Origin: Oncomelania hupensis
Taxonomy: Eukaryota > Mollusca > Gastropoda > Littorinimorpha > Pomatiopsidae
DNA: 64,000 bases
Assembly (NCBI GenBank): GCA_036898135.1
Contig: CM072522.1
Span: forward strand, 62,326,254-62,390,253
Direction: 5' to 3'
In this document: piece by piece, positions 11,734 to 22,655 of the stretch
Position numbering within the stretch: the stretch's first letter is position 1
How the letters are laid out: the number at the start of each line of letters is the position of its first letter
Notes under the pieces: generated by a model
What the model was told of the DNA's origin: nothing
Seen by the model: only the letters and a program-made list of their open reading frames with translations
The model's database searches: none
Translations under genes and position numbers: made by a program

Positions 11734-12040
11734 TCCTATCCTATCCTATCCTATCCTGTCCCGCAACCCGGAGGTCGTAGGGGCACCACAGATGATCGTT
11801 TAACCAGCATACTCCATCTTTCTCTGTCCTCAGCAGCCCTGATGGCTTCGCTCAGTGTCAAACCAGTCCATTCTCGAATGTTGTCCTCCCACCTCTTTTT
11901 CGGTCTCCCTCTTCTTCTACCTCCTTGCACTGTGTCTTGCAGAATAGTCTTTGCAAGGCCTGATGATCTGGTGATGTGGCCATACCATCGGAGTTTCCGT
12001 TTCTTCACCACTGTGAGCAGGTCATCGTGTTGTCCAATGG
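11734..12040 (-). mobile_element. RTE 3' fragment inside the hAT-like element
   Basis: The TCCTA tail at 11736-11757 leads into the reverse complement of the RTE C-terminus (WYGH, GRPKKRWEDN). It is truncated at about 12040. No target duplication was recognised. Confidence 0.85.
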
Positions 12041-12954
12041 ATTGGTTTCATGGTTTTGTTTTGAACTTTTGTGCATTGAGGTCAGATTTTTTGTTAGGTT
12101 ACTCATATTAAAAATTTAATGATGTGTATTGTGCAATACTCAGTCACAAAACTGAAAAGTATTATACAAGAGACTCACTTGATTTTTTTCTATTTTGTTT
12201 AATGGCCATTTCAAGCTCACTGCAATATATGTGTGTCACTGAATGTGTGTGTGTGTTTTCCCCTTTTTTGTTGGTAATGTTTGAAAGTAAAAGAAAAGGC
12301 AAATAAAACTGACATCACTCAGCAAAATTGGAAATTCAATTGTTTTTATTTTAGATTATCAGACAAATTGTACTTTCTACTTATAATTCTTTTGTTTTTT
12401 GTTTGCATTATTTTTCAAGTTGGGCCCCGAAAGTTGCTTGTGGGCCCTCAAATTTTTCAATCAAGGGGCCCGGTGGCCCCCAAAGAAAAAAGTTAATTTC
12501 TAGCCCTGTAAACAGACAACATAGCAACATGTAAATACAGACGATATTGCTCGACTGTATCGGCGTGTTTCTGATGAATCCCGAACATATTTGTCAACAA
12601 AATTACTGTGTAATGTGTAGGAAAATGACTCCCTAAAATAATGCCGGTATTTTTGCACATTTGTTTTTCGTCAACATTGTGATATGTTACAATTTACATG
12701 GAAACGGTGAATAAAAACAGTTCGAATTCTACTTATTTTTTTATTTTTTTTTAAATTCATACAAACATGAGGCCTTTTTATGATATTCAAGTGTGTGCTG
12801 TTGGTGACTGAATCATAAAACAAATCTATTGCAGCATGCCAGAGTGCTAAATTGTATTCATAAAAAAAGAAACCCACAATCAATAAAAGCCTGAACACAG
12901 TTATGTATACTGTATATAGTCAAACCGTACAGTTGAGCCTTGAGTCTATCAAAG

Positions 12955-13017
<63 letters not shown>
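12955..13017. repeat. (AAT)n microsatellite
   Basis: Pure ATA repeats directly adjoining a SINE-B 3' end, probably its expanded tail. Confidence 0.97.
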
Positions 13018-13018
<1 letters not shown>

Positions 13019-13235
13019 CGGATGCTAATGCGCGCTCTATTTCGAATGAGAATTCAATGCGCGGCGAACACGCTCACGTGCAACAAACATTATTACAGAC
13101 ACACATTGACACAACAAGGACAACAGTAGACATACACGTGGTGTAAAGGCAGGGAGATGGCTATTAGGAAATGGAAAGGAAAATAGTTTTGTATTTTTAA
13201 AATTAAATAGGCTGCATCCAATATTATTTTGACAA
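13018..13235 (-). mobile_element. SINE-B copy without tRNA head
   Basis: CGGATGCTAATGCGCGCTCT, the CACACATTGACACAAC block, GTAAAGGCAGGGAGAT and GGCTGCATCCAATATTATT follow the SINE-B order seen at 19258-19500. The head portion is missing. Confidence 0.7.
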
Positions 13236-13365
13236 GTATTACCAAGATCGATCTTTTATGTACTGTTTTGGGTCTGTGGCGTGGAGCAAGCAACAACTTC
13301 AAGTTGAATCAATCATTATACAGTACTTGCCAATTTAATTTTTAAGCATCAATTAATGTACCCAC

Positions 13366-13508
13366 CTTTCTTCTTCCTTTGGAAATCTGAAGTATGAAAG
13401 GTCAGGGCGCTTTATGCTGTTGTTGGTGCAGTTTATGGCACTGCAATGATGGCCCGAGCTACTTTTCTTTTTGCATTTTGGCTTCAAAGACCGACTACTT
13501 TCTGCCAT
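13366..13508 (-). CDS. THAP-domain protein, first coding exon (partial)
   Basis: From the ATG at 13508 the frame encodes a basic leader and then GHHCSAINCTNN and RPDLSYFRFPKEEER, the start of a THAP zinc finger. THAP domains are C2CH DNA-binding fingers in nuclear regulators and in P-element/Kolobok-type transposases. The first two Cys (C-x4-C) are visible; the second Cys-x2-His pair should be in exon 2. The exon ends at a good donor, AAG followed by GTGGGT at 13365. Reading through gives only Trp-Val-His and a stop, which supports splicing. No second exon was found down to the SINE-B at 13235. The upstream flank is repeated at 11.0 kb, so this may belong to a mobile element rather than a host gene. 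Confidence 0.6.
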
Positions 13509-13599
13509 GCTTGTTTGCTGACGCAACGCAACCGCTTGGTGTCGCCGTGGTGTCGCTGACGTCACTCGTTTCGCATAGAATCGTGTTATGATTGTTCTT

Positions 13600-13692
13600 T
13601 GTATACCCATATTCTTTGCTAATATTATGAACGAGTCTATTACATCTGGTATTGTTCCCCCTGAGTTCAAGACTGCTATCGTTAAGCCTTTA
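13600..13692 (+). pseudogene. LINE reverse transcriptase fragment
   Basis: The plus frame reads IMNESITSGIVPPEFKTAIV then KPL, matching the conserved Jockey/CR1/I-type RT motif that precedes the KP-rich block. It runs directly into a TTA microsatellite. It is about 30 codons long and non-functional. Confidence 0.75.

Positions 13693-13781
<89 letters not shown>
13690..13781. repeat. (TTA)n microsatellite
   Basis: About 30 ATT/TTA units beginning exactly at the end of the RT fragment. Confidence 0.97.
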
Positions 13782-13782
<1 letters not shown>

Positions 13783-14149
13783 GGATTAGAGTGTGACGTC
13801 AAGCTTCCAAGCACGCGTTCCACAGGTTACTACGCAGTTCAAAGTAAAAATGATTGGGTGCCGATGATCAAGTTGTGTTGTTTTACTAACACAGCTTTTA
13901 ACTTATCTCCGGGCAAGTGTCTACATTAATGTAATAATTGTAATACTGGATGCTATATACTTTCATGATTATTTGTCTTTCCCGGCAACTTTTTACTTGC
14001 CCCGGGAACCGGGAAATGAGTAATTCACTGGAGGCAAAAGAAAAGAAAAGAAAAATAATAGCAAACATACAAGCGAAAACGACTGGATCTATACTCCACA
14101 GGTCGTTTTATTTATTTATGTTTTTAATTCCCGGTGTTATTCTCTCTTA

Positions 14150-14395
14150 TTCCCAGATCTATGTTCTCTCAGATCTAATACTTTCCCAGGTCTATGTTCC
14201 ACTGGCCTATGTTCCACTTGTCTATATTCCCCAGGTCTGTATTCCAAGGTCTATGTTCCACAGATCTGTACTCCAAGGTCTATATTCAACAGGTCTGTAT
14301 TCCCAGGTCGATGATCCCAGGACTATATTTCCAGGTCTATATTCCCAAGTCTATGTTCCCAGGTCTGTATTCTGCTAAGTCTTTGTTCCTCCAAC
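14150..14395. repeat. Degenerate short tandem repeat
   Basis: Units like CCAGGTCTATATTC and CCAAGGTCTATGTTC, 14-22 bp long, repeat about 15 times with heavy divergence. Confidence 0.8.
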
Positions 14396-14799
14396 CAATG
14401 TTCGAGCTCAAACATTAGTGGATGTTTAATCAAATAATATCTCACTAATATAATAACGTGTACACGCGCAAATACACTGCAGTTGAACACGCCAAACAAA
14501 AAGTTACATGCTACAAGACCACAGGCACTGGAATCACATGGGCTAACACCACATGCACTTGGGGGCACACACAAAACTGATGGCGAATAGAGATCTTGGA
14601 AGAAGTTAGACCTGAGAAAACAAAATAAACTAGGACTGCATAGACGTAGCTGAACATGGGCGGGGTAGCATAGAACTGGGAACAACACAAAGACCTGGGG
14701 GTTATGGACCGCGGGGGTTACGGACTGGGGGAACATTAGAAAGGACAACATAGAACTGGGAACACAAAGATCTGAAAGGACATTGGCCTGCACTTTGTG

Positions 14800-15060
14800 T
14801 TACGTGAACGTCACCAGATCATCAGGCCTTGCAAAGACCATCCTGCAAGGCACTGTGCAAGGAGGTAGAAGACGAGGGAGACAGAAAAAGAGGTGGGAGG
14901 ACAACATTCGAGAATGGACTGGTTTGAAACTGAGCGAAGCCTGTTGCTGAGGACAAAGAAAGATGGAGTACACTGGTTAAACGATCATCTGTTTTGCCCC
15001 TACGACCTCAGAGTTACGGGATAGCATAGCATAGCATAACATAGTATATTATATTATAGT
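14800..15060 (+). mobile_element. RTE 3' fragment with variant tail
   Basis: It encodes the degraded RTE C-terminus (GHV-like, GRPKKRWED-like) and ends TACGGGATAGCATAGCATAGCATA. The tail unit is TAGCA rather than TAGGA. A small deletion lies near 14945. Confidence 0.82.
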
Positions 15061-15323
15061 ACAGGATAGTATAGTACAGCAGTGAGGGCATTGTAGGCTA
15101 TCAACCCTTTGACCTCTAGCATACGTGCATTGAAGTAATCGATGTTGACACCATCATTCAACCTAACAACAGGTGCTAACACAGAGAGACTATTGAGCGT
15201 TGGTCGTGAGGCGACGTAAAGGAAAGCGTAGATTTACTTATCTTTGCGTTACAATATCTAGTGATGGAGGGTGGGAATGGTGTTTGACACAGAGTGTGGA
15301 TGAAGTGGGGCGAAGAAGTTTCA

Positions 15324-15328
<5 letters not shown>

Positions 15329-15376
<48 letters not shown>

Positions 15377-15402
15377 TCTCTCTCTCTCTCTTTCTCTCTC
15401 CG
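15329..15402. repeat. (CT)n microsatellite
   Basis: Nearly pure CT run. Confidence 0.96.
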
Positions 15403-15419
15403 GAACGCCAATCCGTTGA

Positions 15420-15815
15420 TGACCGTTGAAAGTTAGTCTTTATTCAAAGAACATCATATCAAGGCAATCAAGAGAGCAAAGACAGTGCTCGTGGTGAGAG
15501 AACAGCTTAGCAGCGGCGGAGTGAATACCCTCTCCAAATTTTGGTTGTGTAGAGTAGTGTCCCCGGACACCAGAGCGTATAAGGGACGTGGATAAGAAGA
15601 TCCGATGAATAAGATGTCCAATAGCGCGGAGCGCTCAAGGCGGTACTCAATTGAGAAGCAGACGCGCGAACAGCAGGAGGAAAAAGGCTCGCCCGATGAT
15701 AAATAAGATGTCCAGGTGATGAAAGCATGAAGCCCAAGGAGTCCATCAAGAAGGCCGTGTGGAGAGGAAGGTGACGTTCACGGCGGAAGCACTGGCGGCG
15801 CAACTACGCCTGCAG
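15420..15815 (-). other. GC-richer unassigned stretch with a minus-strand AATAAA
   Basis: AATAAA lies on the minus strand near 15441 (TTTATTC on plus). The rest has mixed frames with no known motif. It could be the 3' end of a transcribed locus or an LTR, but neither is shown. Confidence 0.25.
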
Positions 15816-15817
15816 TC

Positions 15818-16075
15818 CGGAGGCGCCACTCTCCACAGTGAATCCAGTGACGTCCGATCATAGTGAAAAAGGAGGCGCCACTCTCCACAGTGAGTCCAGT
15901 GACGTCCGATCATAGTGAAAAAGGAGGCGCCACTCTCCACAGTGAATCAAGTGACGTCCGATCATAGTGAAAAAGGAGGCGCCACTCTCCACAGTGAGTC
16001 CAGTGACGTCCGATCATAGTGAAAAAGGAGGCGCCACTCTCCACAGTGAGTCCAGTGACGTCCGATCATAGTGAA
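15818..16075. repeat. 52-bp minisatellite, about 5 units
   Basis: The unit contains GGAGGCGCCACTCTCCACAG and TCCAGTGACGTCCGATCATA. Units are over 95% alike, indicating recent duplication. Confidence 0.95.
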
Positions 16076-16079
16076 AGAC

Positions 16080-16750
16080 GGTGGACTACCAGGGAAAGGC
16101 ACGGCGGGAGCAAAGCGAGGAGGCGCCATCGACGAAAAGCAACCGCCGCCCAGTCAATGGAGTCCAACTGGTAGAACATGTAGGTTGAAGGTTGAAGTGG
16201 AGGGTCAGATCAAAATCTCCCGTGGGTGCTAGTCGCATCCGTCCTCGAACTTCCAAAACTCGACCTCAGGTATGGCAAGCAAAAACAAGAAGTCCACTCA
16301 GACAAGAGGTGGATAGCGCACCCATGGGTCTGACCTCCTCCGAGAACAGGGGCTGCCACCCCTGCTGGACTCGCTGCCACCGAGTGTATGACCTGCTCGG
16401 GCCTCTCGAAATTAACCGCGGACCTGCTTTTATGTTGGGCTGCCAGCTGTACCGAAAGCGATGCTATTGCGCACGGCATGGCACTTTGCTAATTTTGTGC
16501 TAGTTCCTAATCTTTATCTTAAGTATAATGCGTGAAAGACTGATAAATAATATGAAAATTATACATTAGTGCAAACGCGAAAATACGACCTTTGTACTAA
16601 TAATAATATAACAATATCGGACCTGTCTGGTACCAAATAAAAATAATATGCGATTTAAGAGGGAATTGGTTGCTACTCTTAAAAGTGTCACGGCTCTACC
16701 CTCAGAATAATTTTTTAATTTAATAAAAATTATAAACGATAATAATAATG
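16080..16750. other. Unassigned sequence
   Basis: The GC-rich part to about 16480 shows frames of up to 103 codons without recognisable domains. The remainder is AT-rich. Confidence 0.3.
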
Positions 16751-16754
16751 ACAA

Positions 16755-16975
16755 AGAAAGAACAACGTTGTTGTTGTTGTTGTTTGTAGATTATAGTCAC
16801 ACGACACTTTCGCATATAGGTGACTACTGGACCGATTTATTCTGACACCAGCGGGCCAGTTGTTGGTAAAGGGGAAAATAATATGATCACACGTTGACCA
16901 ATCCGGGATTCGAACCAGCGACCTTTTGGTTACTAGCAAGACGCTCTTACCAACTGAGCTACCCGGCCCCACTAG
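16755..16975 (-). mobile_element. SINE-C: tRNA-headed SINE with (ACA)n tail
   Basis: On the minus strand the 5' ~75 nt look like a tRNA: box A TAGCTCAGTTGGTAAGAGC, box B GGTTCGAATCC, and an acceptor pairing of 6 of 7 positions if G-U pairs count. The anticodon and T stems are damaged. It is followed by ~130 bp of unrelated body ending in an ACA repeat at about 16766-16785. A true tRNA gene is unlikely. Confidence 0.75.
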
Positions 16976-17337
16976 AACAACGTATGTATGTATGTATCAG
17001 TTTATAGTCCCCTCTCTTCCCGATAAGGATTTTCAGAGAGGAGACTTAAAATAGAACAACGTGCCACCTTTCAAACAATATATAATATGGCGTGGTTACT
17101 ATTATGGGTTCAGAAAATGACGAACATATGACACATACTACAAGCAACAATTAAATCTAGAACCTTCTGACAATATCTCCCCTGTTTCTCTTCCGATGTG
17201 TATGTCCATATAAACTAATATTTGATTTAAGCATCTACTGGTAGAGAATGAACTAAGGCATTGGAAAGTATCCCATTTAAGATGGTACAGTGTTAAATCT
17301 TTGCTATAGAGTCATTCAAAATGTGTGTCCTTATCAT

Positions 17338-17540
17338 GTTTTGATTAACGTAGCAGCTTTGAAGAGGGGCGCGATGTTTAGAATTGCGCGATGCATATCA
17401 CGTTGATATTTGTTTTCAAATCGAGGGATGATATCCGTTGAGGTTTAGATTATAACAGCGCGGTGTCTTTATCAACGTGATATGCATCGCGCTATTCTAA
17501 ACATCGCGCCCCTCTTCACAGCTGCTACGTAAATCAAAAC
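17338..17540. mobile_element. Foldback/MITE-like element with 71-bp inverted arms
   Basis: The left arm 17338-17408 and the right arm 17470-17540 are reverse complements with only a few mismatches, separated by ~61 bp. The arms include GAAGAGGGGCGCGATGTTTAGAAT and GCGCGATGCATATCACGTTGATA blocks. No coding sequence is present. The outer boundary and target duplication are unclear. Confidence 0.88.
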
Positions 17541-17926
17541 TAAAATTTATATATTATGATAGAAAAGGTAATGCTAAATCTAATGATTATTTGCTTTAAG
17601 GCATCTGAAAAATATTTATTTATTACCAAAAATTCTTTTTCAAAAGGTTAGGTCTCTTTTCGTTTCTTTGACTTATCAGCCAAATTCTGGAAACTTTTCT
17701 TTGCATGAAGACGTTTTTGTTGTTGTTTTTGTTGTTGTTTTTGTTGTTCTTGTTGCTTTATTTTGTTTGTGTGTTGTTTTTCCCCCGAGGGCTTCATTCA
17801 GGCGTTGTCTTACGCCATTGGAAAATCAATCACTTCATTTTCAGCCAAGCCCAGACAAGAGAGATTGTAATAGTTTCTTAAAATAATTGATCAATTTGAA
17901 CTTATTATCCTCCGTACGTATAAGTG

Positions 17927-17929
<3 letters not shown>

Positions 17930-17982
<53 letters not shown>

Positions 17983-18004
17983 TCCTCCGTACATATAAGT
18001 GGTA

Positions 18005-18050
<46 letters not shown>
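17930..18050. repeat. Duplicated (GT)n-(GA)n microsatellite
   Basis: The block CCTCCGTAC-ATAAGTGGTAT followed by (GT)n and (GA)n occurs twice in tandem, starting near 17910 and 17983. Confidence 0.92.
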
Positions 18051-18096
18051 TGCGTGAATGAGGGAAAGACCTTGGTGGAGAGAGAAAGAGGAGGCA

Positions 18097-18520
18097 GGCA
18101 CGGTGGTCTAATGGTAGAGCTTTGGCTTGCGGATCTGAAGGTCCCGGGTTCGAGCCCTGGCCGGGCCAGTGTGTTGTGTCCCTGGGAAAAGACACTTTAC
18201 TCCCGTTTCCTACTCTTTCGGAGGAGAGTATAAACCGAGGTCTAGTCTGTGTGTCGCATACATTCCATCATAACGGACTGTAAAGATCCTTACGCTCATG
18301 TCCGAGACGGTTGAGCGCCGGTGACAAGAACACACCTAGCTTGCACTTGGTCCTTCTCCCCCATCCCTGGCTGCCGAGGATTGTGCTCAGTTGTCCGGGC
18401 GCCATAGGCTGCGAGTGGGCGTCTCGGGCGGTTTGAGTTAGATCCTGTATCGGCCAGCGCTTTGAGCGGCTCTTGAGTTGGTAAAGCGCTATATAAAAGG
18501 TCATTAAACATTAACATTAA
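18097..18520 (+). mobile_element. SINE-A, full-length copy
   Basis: The tRNA-like head at 18097-18168 has box A TGGTCTAATGGTAGAGC and box B GGGTTCGAGCCC. The acceptor strands GGCACGG and CCGGGCC pair at 6 of 7 positions. The body carries AGAGTATAAACCGAGGTCTAG, CTCATGTCC, ATTGTGCTCAGTTGTCCGGG and GATCCTGTATCGGCCAGCG, and ends in GCGCTATATAAAAGG and an AT-rich tail. The head resembles tRNA-Gly-like sequence, which is an inference. It depends on LINE machinery for movement. Confidence 0.9.
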
Positions 18521-18783
18521 AGAAGGGAGAAGAGAGAGAGAACGAGAATGAGAGAGAGGAAAAAACGAGGACGAAAATGAAAGAGAGAAAAGATTAAGAG
18601 AGAGAGAAAAGAGGAGGGAACGAGAGAGGGAGAAAGAACTGTAATAAGAACGAGAGCGATAAAGAGAGAGAGAATGGGGGGGGGGGTGGGGGGCGGGGAG
18701 AGAGAGAGGGAGAAGTGGTGTACAGTGGAATTCGATCTCTCCTTTCATTTTGAGTGCGTTTTGAGCCTGTCTCCCTCCCCCCC

Positions 18784-18785
<2 letters not shown>

Positions 18786-18846
<61 letters not shown>
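18786..18846. repeat. (CT)n microsatellite
   Basis: Pure CT run. A purine-rich GA/G block lies upstream at 18520-18715. Confidence 0.96.
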
Positions 18847-18850
<4 letters not shown>

Positions 18851-19007
18851 GTGGTTGTTTGAAGATTGCAAGTAAGTGCGTGTTAAGTCTTGGTAGACGG
18901 GAAGGGATGAGGGGTCTGTGCGTGTCAAAACTCAATTAGACTTGTCTGTACATGTCAGTAGAAATTTGTGGACAAATGTATGCAGTGATGAACGATAAAT
19001 TAAAAAT

Positions 19008-19034
19008 AAAGAAGAAGAAGAAGAAGAAGAAGAA

Positions 19035-19095
<61 letters not shown>

Positions 19096-19262
19096 TTGAT
19101 GATGATGATGATGACGAAGGAGAAGAAGAAGAAGATTACGGAGGTGGAAGAAAAGAAGAAGAAGAAGGAGAAGAAAATGAAGAAGAAGAACAACAACAAC
19201 AACAACAACAATGGATGACAACAACAACATCAACAACACAACAACAACAGCAACAACAATGG
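19008..19262. repeat. Compound (AAG)n/(ATG)n/(AAC)n microsatellite
   Basis: Successive AAG, GAT, AAG and AAC arrays directly abut the 3' end of a SINE-B copy. Confidence 0.95.
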
Positions 19263-19339
19263 ATGCTATATACGCGTTCTTCCCCAAATCACAAATCAGA
19301 CTCGGAGAACGGTGATCTGTACCAACATACACGCCCACA

Positions 19340-19377
<38 letters not shown>

Positions 19378-19645
19378 ACACACAAAACTCAAACATGTGA
19401 TGTAAAGGCAGGGAAATCGCTGCCAAAAAGCGCAGAGGAAATCGAATTTTTAGTTTTGAATTTTCATATTGACTGTATCCAGTACCATTATTGAATGGAG
19501 GGAAAAAACCGGAGTACCCGGAGAAAACCCTCGTTGACCTCAATAGTCTCGTACCTAAGTCACACAAGTTCGCTCCTTGCGGGAATCGAACCGGCGACCT
19601 TCGGCGTAGGCAACCAGCGACTAACCACTGCGCCACGAGGCAGTG
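19258..19645 (-). mobile_element. SINE-B, near full-length copy
   Basis: Read on the minus strand from 19645, a tRNA-like head has box A TGGCGCAGTGGTTAG and box B GGTTCGATTCC. It is followed by CGAGACTATTGAGG, the CCGGGTACTCCGG block, CCCTCCATTCAATAATGG and a body with a CA-repeat island (19345-19385). The 3' end GCATCCATTGTTGTTG passes into the trinucleotide array. Confidence 0.87.
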
Positions 19646-19649
19646 AAGG

Positions 19650-20080
19650 ACAAGGAGGAGACGCTGGAAGGAGAAGGAAAAGAAGGAGAAGGAAGAGGAG
19701 AAGAAGAAGATGAAGCAGAAGGCCATCGCCTAATACTAGGTCTGGTCTTACTGTGCAGCCTTAGCTCGAACACGCAGTGCCAGTCGACGGGCCTCTGTTG
19801 TCTGCTGTCGTCACCGTGATATAAAATCAAAGACTATCAGCTCTAGTTCCACGTCTGTTAAGGAACACGCTACATTTTATCTCATACAAATGCATTATAA
19901 TTTACCAACGTTATTCGCTGTTATCAATGCGGAGTTACTTTTCAGCCATCCTTGTGTTACTCGTAGTCCAGCCCAGTATTCGAAAATGTAGGTCGATCAT
20001 TTTGAGTCCAAGTACTTGTCAGTGAGGGAACACCGTGTAACAGCAATATGTACGCTTTACAACAAAATCAATATGTGTGT
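19650..20080. other. Purine-rich block then unassigned DNA
   Basis: GGAGAAGGAA-type repeats to 19720. Beyond that nothing recognisable. Confidence 0.35.
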
Positions 20081-20082
20081 GT

Positions 20083-20268
20083 ATGTGAATGTGTGTGTGG
20101 GTGTGTGTGTGTGTACTAATAAGGTAACAGGGTCAACGGGATTTTTTTTGGGGGGTGGGGGGTGGGATGGTCTGTTACAAAAGCCGTCATGTGTGTGTGT
20201 GTGTGTAAATGAGTGTATGTGTGTGTGGTGTTTGAACTATCTTATTTCAAACGAGTAGCGAGAGAGAA

Positions 20269-20337
<69 letters not shown>

Positions 20338-20503
20338 ATATAACATGTTCACTGTTGTTTTGTCTTCATCCCAAGATTTTGTCACTGTTAATCAACTTCT
20401 CTGTGTGCGTGTGTGTGTGGGTGTATGTGTGTGCGTGTATAACCGACTCCACCCCTCACCCTCTACCCGCCCCCACCCCATACTCTCCTACAATGTTTAT
20501 TTT

Positions 20504-20550
<47 letters not shown>
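20083..20550. repeat. Cluster of (GT)n and (GA)n microsatellites
   Basis: GT runs at about 20083-20117, 20190-20230 and 20402-20440; GA runs at about 20272-20335 and 20507-20546. Confidence 0.93.
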
Positions 20551-20552
<2 letters not shown>

Positions 20553-20774
20553 CAGCGAGAGATAGAGAGACTTTTTCGATCTTTCGGCGTCTTTTTGAAA
20601 AAGGGTTGTAATCGGATCTTTTCCAGCTCTGACATTGTTAAAAAAACAAAAGTCTGTTATATTGTTTGTAAAAAAAACTGTTTTAAATTCCTGTTGGCTG
20701 CACTTCTCTTGGTTGTTCTTCGCGGGCATTGAGTATGACTGGATGGAATCCTGCGCTTTAAAAGACTGAACTCC

Positions 20775-20827
<53 letters not shown>

Positions 20828-20912
20828 GTCATCATCATCATCATCATCACCATCACCACCGCCATCATCATAATCATCACCATCATCATCACTATCATCA
20901 TCGTTATCATCG

Positions 20913-20954
<42 letters not shown>

Positions 20955-21062
20955 CCGCCGTCATCACCATCATCATTATCATCACCATCAACATCGTCAT
21001 CATCTTCATCATCGTCATCATCATCACTATCATCATCGTTATCATCGTCATCATCATTATTC
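20775..21062. repeat. (CAT)n microsatellite, ~285 bp
   Basis: TCA/CAT units with many single-base variants. It adjoins the 3' side of a minus-strand SINE-A and may be its grown tail. Confidence 0.96.
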
Positions 21063-21079
21063 TTTTTCAAGCTCGAGAG

Positions 21080-21350
21080 CTTCTCAAGGCGCTGGCCGAT
21101 ACAGGACCTGACTCAAAATACTGCCCGAACCGCTCACTTGCATAGTTCGTGCGCAGTCTGACGCCAGACACAACTGAGGCCAATTCTGGTCGACGAGAGA
21201 GAGGGCGGAGAGAATGAAACTGGGCGTGTTTGCGTGGCCCATACCCCTCCCGTCTACAACATGTAGGACATGAGCGTCAGGATCTTCAAAGTCTGTGCGA
21301 CGGAATGCGTACACAGACTAGACCTCGGTTTATACTCTTGTTCGAAAGAA
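21080..21350 (-). mobile_element. SINE-A copy lacking its tRNA head
   Basis: It starts with the SINE-A 3' module (CTCAAGGCGCTGGCCGATACAGGA), then CATGAGCGTCAGGATCTT and GACCTCGGTTTATACTCT. It breaks off before the box B region. Confidence 0.85.
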
Positions 21351-21369
21351 TGCTGTATTGTTGATGGTG

Positions 21370-21712
21370 AGGAAGGAGACTAACAGAGTATATTACTATG
21401 TGAAGAAGACTAACAGAGTATATTACTATGTGAAGAAGACTAACAGAGTATATTATTATGTGAAGAAGACTAACAGAGTATATTATTATGTGAAGAAGAC
21501 TAACAGAGTATATTATTATGTGAAGAAGACTAACAGAGTATAGTACTATGTGAAGAAGACTAACAGAGTATATTATTATGTGAAGAAGACTAACAGAGTA
21601 TATTATTATGTGAAGAAGACTAACAGAGTATATTATTATGTGAAGAAGACTAACAGAGTATATTACTATGTGAAGAAGACTAACAGAGTATATTATTATG
21701 TGAAGAAGAGAG
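21370..21712. repeat. 30-bp minisatellite, about 11 units
   Basis: The unit TATTACTATGTGAAGAAGAC plus TAACAGAGTA is nearly invariant, with ATTAC/ATTAT variants. It gives an artificial open frame. Confidence 0.97.
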
Positions 21713-21907
21713 GGGACAGGGTGGGTTCACAAACAAAGGACTATGGGGGTGGATTGTGACGGTCGTGATGGACAGAGCTGTGGCGTGTGGATCTTGATTA
21801 GCAGTGCGACAGGGATTGAAATAGATGCTGATTTATTTATTGGTATTTTTTTATGTATGTTTTTTTTTGTTAAAAACAGCAGAGACGATCCACTGTAACA
21901 GTGGGAG

Positions 21908-21909
<2 letters not shown>

Positions 21910-21982
<73 letters not shown>
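21910..21982. repeat. (CT)n microsatellite
   Basis: Pure CT run of about 72 bp. Confidence 0.97.
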
Positions 21983-21984
<2 letters not shown>

Positions 21985-22490
21985 GACATATTTAAAACAT
22001 CTCTGTCATATTCTGATCCAAGTATGTGGAATTCTCTACCACGAGAGATCAAGGAAAGTAAATCATTAACATTGTTTAAAATTAGACTCCGCAAACTTCT
22101 ATTTTCCCTTGCTCCTAATATTTAAGATGATTGTATACATTTTGTTCTTTCCTATCTTGCGACAGTTTATTTTGTTGATGTGTGAATTAGCTTGCGTATG
22201 TGTGTGGTTGTGGTGGAGGGGGTGGGGAGAGTGGGAGTAGGGAAGGGGTATTGAAGGGGAGGTGGGGGGAGGGAGTATGTGTATTTCGGTACATTAATTT
22301 TCTTATTAATTTTTTTAAAATTCTTACCATTGTTAAGGTTTGTGTTAGTTTCAAATCAATTTTATGTTCATTATTTTTTTTGTTCTGAACTTTTTTTTTA
22401 TTTTGAATTTTACAACTTTATTAAGGACTAGCTGTAAGACAGGTCCTTATGACCTAATGCTATTATCCAATTAAAGGTTTCGACTTCGGC
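21983..22490 (+). mobile_element. LINE 3' end: RT C-terminus plus 3' UTR
   Basis: The plus frame to the stop at 22125 reads LSYSDPSMWNSLPREIKESK and SLTLFKIRLRKLLF, the typical WNSLP C-terminal motif of Jockey/L2/I-type polymerases. It is followed by an AT-rich 3' UTR ending near TAAGACAGGTCCTTATGACC and CAATTAAAGG. A CT array has replaced or expanded the 5' side. Confidence 0.8.
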
Positions 22491-22655
22491 TTCTCTCTCT
22501 CCCTCTCTCTCTCTTTCTCTGTCTTTCTAGCTCTGTCTGTCTGTCTGTCCCTCTCTTTCTTTATCTCTGTCTCTCTTTGTCTTTGTGTCTCTGTCTCTTT
22601 CTGTCCCTCTCTGTCTCTCTCTCTGTCTCTCTCTCTGTCTCTCTCTCTCTCGCTC
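22490..22655. repeat. (CT)n-rich pyrimidine block
   Basis: CTCTCT/CTGTCT variants, imperfect. Confidence 0.92.

Larger units (their letters stand above)
11160..12508 (+). mobile_element. hAT-like DNA transposon relic
   Basis: The ends are inverted: CAGGGCTCGAAATTAGC at 11160 and the complement CAGGGCTAGAAATTAAC at 12508, followed inside by GGGCCC-rich subterminal repeats on both sides. A TAAAC direct repeat (11155-11159 and 12509-12513) flanks it, shorter than the usual 8-bp hAT duplication and presumably eroded. Inside is a broken plus frame with a basic N-terminus and an EGWKKYF motif resembling the start of hAT-type transposases. An RTE fragment is inserted at about 11736-12040. hAT assignment rests on the CAGGG ends and that motif. 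Confidence 0.6.

Noticed and set aside
16900..16972. Functional tRNA gene (minus strand)
   Set aside because: Boxes A and B are good, but anticodon and T stems are mismatched and a SINE body with ACA tail follows.
18097..18168. Functional tRNA gene
   Set aside because: The same tRNA-like head recurs with the same ~380-bp body in many copies, so it is a SINE head; an acceptor mismatch and a broken anticodon stem also argue against function.
20657..21070. Poly-Asp protein
   Set aside because: Translation of a CAT microsatellite.
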